Origin: Siphonodentalium dalli | Lineage: Eukaryota > Mollusca > Scaphopoda > Gadilida > Siphonodentaliidae | Assembly: GCA_032622095.1 (NCBI GenBank) | Contig: CP136064.1 | Coordinates: forward strand, 147,686,864 to 147,750,863 | Reading direction: 5' to 3' | DNA length: 64,000 nt | Shown: positions 57,972-64,000 of the stretch, piece after piece | Position numbering within the stretch: the stretch's first letter is position 1 | Layout of the letters: each line of letters starts with the position of its first letter | Notes under the pieces: generated by a model | What the model saw: the letters and a program-made list of their open reading frames with translations, nothing else | Database searches by the model: none | Told to the model about the DNA's origin: nothing | Position numbers and translations under genes: made by a program

Positions 57972-58096
57972 GTTTGTGAACATGTTAACGTTATTGTTTG
58001 TCGTGCCGCGAGGTAAAACTCTCGAGAACTTCCGGTTCTCGTTTTACCATCGCGTCACAACAGACTCATGCATTAACGTTAACCAGTTCACACACT
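57972..58096. repeat. Hairpin MITE-like element
   Basis: TGTGAACATGTTAACGTTA opposes TAACGTTAACCAGTTCACA. The inner arms TGCCGCGAGGTAAAACTCTC / GTTTTACCATCGCG and GAGAACTTCCGGTTCTC form the tip. It lies between the two direct-repeat copies. Confidence 0.7.
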
Positions 58097-58300
58097 TGTG
58101 TCGTTCTATCTACGTACCATGAGTTTTGCAACTTCGATGCTGACTATGCTAATAAATATTTCAATTCGTGGTATAGAACCCTGAACACATCTTTACCAGA
58201 AGTGCATCGTACAATGTAACGTGTATGTCATTGTTTGAGACCAAAAAACGTTGACACTTACCTCACACCATAGTGAATTTTTGTGAACATTCGCCACACC

Positions 58301-59595
58301 CAATATGCCAGGAAGATGGATATGCCGGACAGAGGCATACCTTTGTGAGGAAGATAAAGCTAATTTATCACGTATGCCTATACAATTATAGCTACAGCAA
58401 GGATGACAAGCATGGTGAAAATTTCACAAATGTTATTCACACAACAGTAATAACACTGGATACAAGATGACATAAACATCAACTCGTATGTGAGTACAGA
58501 GAACAACAACTAATGTTACAAATTTACAATACATTCACATCCAACAGCTCAGCTCCATCCATCACCATCGCTATACAGGTCTCCTGAGCTCCAGTCGTGT
58601 TACAAAGTAAGCTTACAATGTTAATCATAAGACCTTATCTCCACTTCCTATAGACACATCATGTGACGGAAATTTATATTTGCTCTGACTAAGTCAGGTT
58701 CAGATTCACACCCATGTAACTTCTACTGAATTGGATATTATCGAATGTTTCGCGCAAAAAAAAAAACACCCATGATCTCGTAAACGTTCAAAAAGACCCG
58801 AGATCTCCCAAATGAGTAAATATTCACTAGCATCTCAACTAATAAAACAAAAGTCGATGCTAAATTAGTCGCATGTTAACAATTGTTGCAACAATTATTT
58901 GTTTGTGATGTTCTGGTGAAATTTGAATGAAATTTGAATTCCCTTGAGTTTGACTGTCGCAAAGGAACGAGACTTTGATATGTTTTACTTTTTGAACATT
59001 TTGGAGATCATGTGTGTCTTTTTGCACTTTTGAGAGACCCTGGGTGTCATTTTCATGATGCCATGCAAATTCAGCGTATCGTCAGACGTCTAGAGACGGA
59101 CTATATAATGTATATTGTTATATGGTGCGACAAATCCTCCATTATAATACAAATTGTTAAAACTGCGTCACAGTTACAAGAATACGTTGACTGTTTTATA
59201 TGCCATTCTGTGGGAACTTCACTATATCTATAAAACTCCGATTCAGATATACACCACAAATTTCAGCAAAACGCAGACATAGACAATAAAAAGAGAACAA
59301 ATACGGACCATATTTCTCAATTGAATAACTTTGCACAAGAATTGTGGAATCAGGAATCAACCTTTTCAAACCTAAAATATTCTCATGCAAATAGGTTCTA
59401 TATTGAATCCTGATTTACACGTCAAGTCATGACAACGACTTCTCGAACTTTTCTATTGTATAACCGCGTTCGTATCGTCCGTAGCTAACAAGTCCACATA
59501 ATCCTTTTTTTAAACACAGAAAACAAATTCGCACTATCGAGAGAATTATACTCTTTCTTAACAGAAATGTGTGCCAACCATGATCAACTGGTCCT
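58301..59595. other. Unassigned sequence
   Basis: No gene or repeat could be supported. Confidence 0.5.
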
Positions 59596-59599
59596 GTAA

Positions 59600-62500
59600 T
59601 AATACTATGAGGGCCGTTCCCGTTATAATGCTATGATGGTGGGTCCCGTTATAATGATATGATGGTGGGTCCCGTTATAATGCTATGATGGTGGGTCCCG
59701 TTATAATGCTATGTTGGTGAGTCCTGTTATAATGCTATGATGGTGGGTCCCGTTATAATGATATGATGGTGGGTCCCGTTATAATGCTATGATGGTGGGT
59801 CCCGTTATAATGCTATGATGGTGGGTCCTGTTATAATGCTATGTTGGTGAGTCCTGTTATAATGATATGATGGTGGGTCCCGTTATACTGCTATGATGGT
59901 GGGTCCTGTTATAATGCCATAATGGTGGGTCCCGTGATAGTGCTATGATGGTGGTCCTGTTATAATGCTATGATTGTGGGTCCTGTTATAATGCTATGAC
60001 GGTGGATCCTGCTATAATGATATGATGGTGGGTCCTGATATAATGCTATGTTGATGGATCTTGATATAATGATATGATGGTGGGTCCTGTTATAATGCTA
60101 TGATGGTGGGTCCTGTTATAATGATATGATGGTGGGTCCTGTTATAATGCTATGATGGTGGATCCTGCTATAATGATATGATGGTGGGTCCTGATATAAT
60201 GCTATGTTGATGGATCTTGATATAATGATATGATGGTGGGTCCTGTTATAATGCTATGATGGTGGGTCCTGTTATAATGATATGATGGTGGGTCCCGTTA
60301 TAATGCTATGATGGTGGGTCCCGTTATAATGCTATGATGGTGGGTCCTGTTATAATGCTATGTTGGTGAGTCCTGTTATAATGATATGATGGTGGGTCCC
60401 GTTATACTGCTATGATGGTGGGTCCTGTTATAATGCCATAATGGTGGGTCCCGTGATAGTGCTATGATGGTGGGTCCTGTTATAATGCTATGATTGTGGG
60501 TCCTGTTATAATGCTATGACGGTGGATCCTGCTATAATGATATGATGGTGGGTCCTGATATAATGCTATGTTGATGGATCTTGATATAATGATATGATGG
60601 TGGGTCCTGTTATAATGCTATGATGGTGGGTCCTGTTATAATGATATGATGGTGGGTCCTGTTATAATGCTATGATGGTGGATCCTACTATAATGCTATG
60701 ACGGTGGGTCCTGTTATAATGCTATGATGGTGGATCGTGCTATAATGATATGATGGTGGGTCCTGTTATAATGCTATGATGGTGGGTCCTGTTATAATGC
60801 TATGATGGTGGGTCCTGTTATAATTCAATGATGGTGGATCTTGCTATAATGATATGATGGTGGGTGGGGTGCTGTTATAATGCTATGATGGTGGGTCCTG
60901 TTATAATGCTATGATGGTGGATCCTGTTATAATGCTATGATGGTGGATCCTGCTATAATGATATGATGGTGTGTCCTGTTATACAGCTATGATGATGGAT
61001 CTTGCTATAATGATATGATGGTGGGTCCTGTTATAATGCTATGATGGTGGGTCCTGTTATAATGCTATGATGATGGGTCCTGCTATAATGATATGATTGT
61101 GGATCCTGTTATAATTCTATGATGGTGGGTCCTGTTATAATGCTATGATGGTGGATCCTGCTACAATGATATGATGGTGGATCCTGATATAATGATATGA
61201 TGGTGGATCCTGATATAATGCTATGATGGTGGGTCCTGTTATAATGATATGATGGTGGGTCCTGTTATAATGCTATGATGGTTGGTCCTGTTATAATGCT
61301 ATGATGGTGGGTCCTGTTATAATGATATGATGGTGGATCCTGCTATAATGACATGATGGTGGGTCCTGTTATAATGCTATGATGGTTGGTCCTGTTATAA
61401 TGCTATGATGGTGGGTCCTGTTATAATGATATGATGGTGGATCCTGCTATAATTATATGATGTTGGATCCTGTTATAATTCTATGATGGTGGGTCCTGTT
61501 ATAATGCTATGCTGGTGGGTCCTGTTATAATGATATGATGGTTGGTCCTGTTATAATGCTATGATGGTGGATCTTGCTATAATGATATGGTGGTGGGTCC
61601 TGCTACAATGCTATAATGGTGAGTCATGTTATACTGCTTTGAGGGTATGTCCTGCTGATTTAGCTACGGTGTTGGGCCCTGCTATAGTGCTATGACGGTG
61701 GGCTCTGCTGTAATGTTATGATAGTAGGTCCTACTGATTTAGCTATGATGATGGGTCCTACAATCCTGCTATAATGGTACGCTGGTTTGTCCTGTTATAC
61801 TGCTATGGTGGTGGGTCCTGCTGAATTAGCTATTATGGTGGGTCCTGCTACAATGTTATGCTTGTTCGTCCTGCTAAAATACTATAATGGTGTGTCATGG
61901 TATAATCTATGGTGGTTGGTCTTGCTATCATTTTACGATGGCGGGCCCCGCTATGCCGGTGGGTACTAATATAATTCTATGATTGTGGTTCCTGCTATAA
62001 CAAGATGCTGGATCCTGCTGATTTTTCCATGTCCTGCTATAATTTCGTGATGGTGGTCCCTGCTATAATGCTATGATGTATGGGTCCAGCTATAATACTA
62101 TGATGATGGGTCCTGCTGATTTAGCTATAATGGCGAGTCCCGCTAAAGTGTTATTCTGGTTGGTCCTGCCATAATAATATGATGGTGTATCATGCTATAG
62201 TCTAAGGTGGTTGGTCCTGCTATAATTTAGCGATGGCAGGTGCTGCTGCTATGATGGTGGATCCAGCTAATTTCGCTATTCCGGTGGGTCCTGCTATAAT
62301 AATATGATTGTGGTCCCTGTTGTAATACTATGAAGGTGTGTCCTGCTGATTTAGCTATGATGGCAAGTCCTGCTATAATGGCATGATCCTGCTATGATGC
62401 TATTGTGGTTGGTCCTGCTATAATACTGTGATGTGGGTCATGTAGATTGAGCTACGATGGTGGGTCCTGCTAATTTTGCTATGATAGCGGCTCCTTCTAT

Positions 62501-62830
62501 AACTATGTTGGTGGCTTTTGCTGATTTAGCTACGGTGGTGGGTCTTGCCATAATGGTAATTATGCTATGGTTGGTCCTGCTATAATACGATGATTTAGCT
62601 TTGTTGGTTGGCCCTGTTGATTAAGCTATGATGGTGGGTCCTTCTATTATGCTATTTCGGTTGGTATGCTATACTACTATGATGGTGGGTCCAGCTTATT
62701 TAGATATTATGGTGGGTCCTGCTATAAAAATATGATGATTGGTCCTGCGATAATAGCATGGTGGTGGGTCGTGCTGATTTAGCCCTGATGTGTCCTGCTA
62801 TAATAATATGACGGTGTGTACTGCTTATTT
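59600..62830 (+). repeat. 26-bp minisatellite with higher-order repeats, decaying rightward
   Basis: The unit is GGTCCTGTTATAATGCTATGATGGTG with position-specific variants (GGTCCC, GATATG, TTGGTGAG, GATCCTGC). From 59600 to ~61640 the copies are regular (about 78 units). A block beginning near 59823 recurs near 60343 with the same order of variants, a shift of 519-520 bp or 20 units, so whole blocks were duplicated. From ~61640 to 62830 the units are degenerate and irregular in length. Since 26 is not a multiple of three, no protein repeat is expected. Confidence 0.95.
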
Positions 62831-63760
62831 AGCTATAGTCTGGTCGTTGAGACTCGATTTTGAGATGAACCTAGAACAAATTGTTTACAAGCTGTTTTTT
62901 GTGTCATTTTGTGGGGCAGAATCTGGGGAACAATATATCCAAAATCCGCTAAAATCCGCTTTGGGGAAAATTTTCTACAGCTCGTTGAAATGGGGTCCTA
63001 TTTGTGGCTTTTTGTGTACATTTTGCTGTTCCTTATTAGTCTAGTCAATCTGGTGGAAAGAAAAACCCAACCGTGAACAAATCACTATGCAATGTCTTTT
63101 GGTGTGTTTGAATGTGACTATATCCATATGATAACATAACCAAAATCCCCGTGAATCCCAGGGTGGGAAAATCGTCAATTTTGGGTGAAAAGACAGGAAT
63201 ATGTAAACAAAAATAGTGAAAATTGTAATTTTCTGGTTGAGACTCAGATTTTAAGGTGAACCTATATTAAATTGGTAACAAGCTATTGGTTTTATTTTAT
63301 TGGACAGAATCTGGCGAACAATATATAAAAAAATTCGGGGAAATTTCTACATATCTTTGAAATAGGGTCCTATTTGTGGCTTTTTTGTGTCAAGTCTGCA
63401 GTTCCTTGTTAGTCCAGTCAAACGGATGGAAGGAAACGCCCAACCGTGAAAAAAAAATTGCTTTTGGTCTTTTTGAGTGTGACTATACTCATATAATAAC
63501 ATCCAAAATCCCCATGAACCAGAAGTCAAAATACTGGAATATGTAAACAAAAATGGTGAAAATTGGAATTTTGTAATAAACAAATCTGCCAACCATAAAT
63601 GCTCAGTCGAGTTCCCTGACTGCCAAATGTGACCATATAACAATATATCCAAAATATCCATGCGTTTAATGAAGGGAAAGTCGTTAATTTAGATAAAAAC
63701 GAAGAAAACATGTAAGAAAATGGTGAAAATTGGAATGTTTGTCTGGGAACCAGGTCTGCC
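62831..63760 (+). repeat. Tandem repeat of ~390-bp unit, two full copies and a part
   Basis: GTTGAGACTC starts copies at ~62846 and ~63237. Shared blocks are ACAATATATCCAAAA/ACAATATATAAAAAA, GGGTCCTATTTGTGGCTTTT, CCCAACCGTGA and TGTAAACAAAAATRGTGAAA. A third partial copy (CAATATATCCAAAATATCCA, GGTGAAAATTGGAATG) runs to ~63760. The small minus-strand frames follow the repeat. Confidence 0.85.
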
Positions 63761-63887
63761 AAAATGCTTCTCCAGACTGGGCCCCAATATTAAACTTGAT
63801 CCATTTTTTTCGTAAGGATGTCTGCTCCAACTTATTTGACGCTAACATGTGGCCGTGAATATTATGAGGCAATATGGCGGCAATTAC

Positions 63888-63944
63888 CTGGAGTGCACTA
63901 CCATTCACTACAGTATCCTCTAAATGTATTAATGTGACAGAAAC
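63888..63944 (-). CDS. Internal exon of an unrecognised host gene
   Basis: On the minus strand a strong acceptor (GTTTTTTTGTTGCAG) precedes 57 bases that end in CAG and a donor GTAATT (GT at 63886-63887). Both edges are in phase 0 and the 19 codons are open: VSVTLIHLEDTVVNGSALQ. Clean splice sites at both ends and an exact multiple of three make this one of the best host signals in the window. The upstream exon would lie beyond the right edge. No family was recognised. The gene would run leftward through the minisatellite. Confidence 0.5.
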
Positions 63945-64000
63945 CTGCAACAAAAAAACGCATTATTCCTGTTATTATAGCATAATTATGCCTGTCATTT

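Noticed and set aside
59600-61640. CRISPR-like regular repetition or bacterial -10 boxes (TATAAT in each unit)
   Set aside because: Units are contiguous with no unique spacers, and the context is animal nuclear DNA; it is a minisatellite.

Overview
The window looks like a stretch of animal (eukaryotic) nuclear DNA, most likely from a marine invertebrate; the species cannot be read from the sequence. It is AT-rich, has no long intact gene, and has GT/AG-bounded candidate exons. It is packed with eukaryotic mobile elements: Helitron-like elements, a piggyBac fragment and MITE, two non-LTR retrotransposons, a Ngaro/DIRS-like retroelement, and many foldback elements and satellites. Nothing points to a bacterial origin.

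Layout. 1-4515: two opposed tandem arrays of a ~164-bp unit flank two Helitron-like elements; the right array runs into a truncated piggyBac transposase (minus strand, to 5277). 5140-7580: AT-rich repeats, a CpG-rich cluster, a TTAA-flanked piggyBac-type MITE and two hairpin elements. 8401-10266: a LINE tail and a 1.4-kb TIR element. 12316-13027: a probable host terminal exon (minus) and a promoter-like patch. 13627-17034: a second Helitron block with a foldback element inserted in it. 17380-18393 and 19645-20933: two near-complete palindromes. 22309-23609: two possible host exons, one with a C2H2 zinc finger, around a tandem repeat. 25156-32173: nine Helitron-like elements head to tail. 33228-39342: a minus-strand retroelement with split direct repeats (A1 - ORF - B1/A2 - B2), interrupted by an interlocked inverted-repeat element. 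39646-41041: two more Helitrons. 41345-45445: a 4.1-kb inverted repeat. 47433-51960: two decayed LINEs on the minus strand. 52540-54255: a second pair of opposed ~166-bp arrays. 59600-63760: a 26-bp minisatellite with higher-order structure, then a ~390-bp tandem repeat. 63888-63944: a well-bounded 57-bp exon (minus).

How it fits together. The best host signals (12316-12434, 63888-63944 and, more weakly, 56521-56585 and 23385-23609) are all on the minus strand. Much of the window could therefore be intron of one or more minus-strand genes filled by transposons. That is inference: no product could be recognised and the exons are not proven to belong together. Most long open frames are by-products of GC-rich Helitron repeats or palindromes and were left out.
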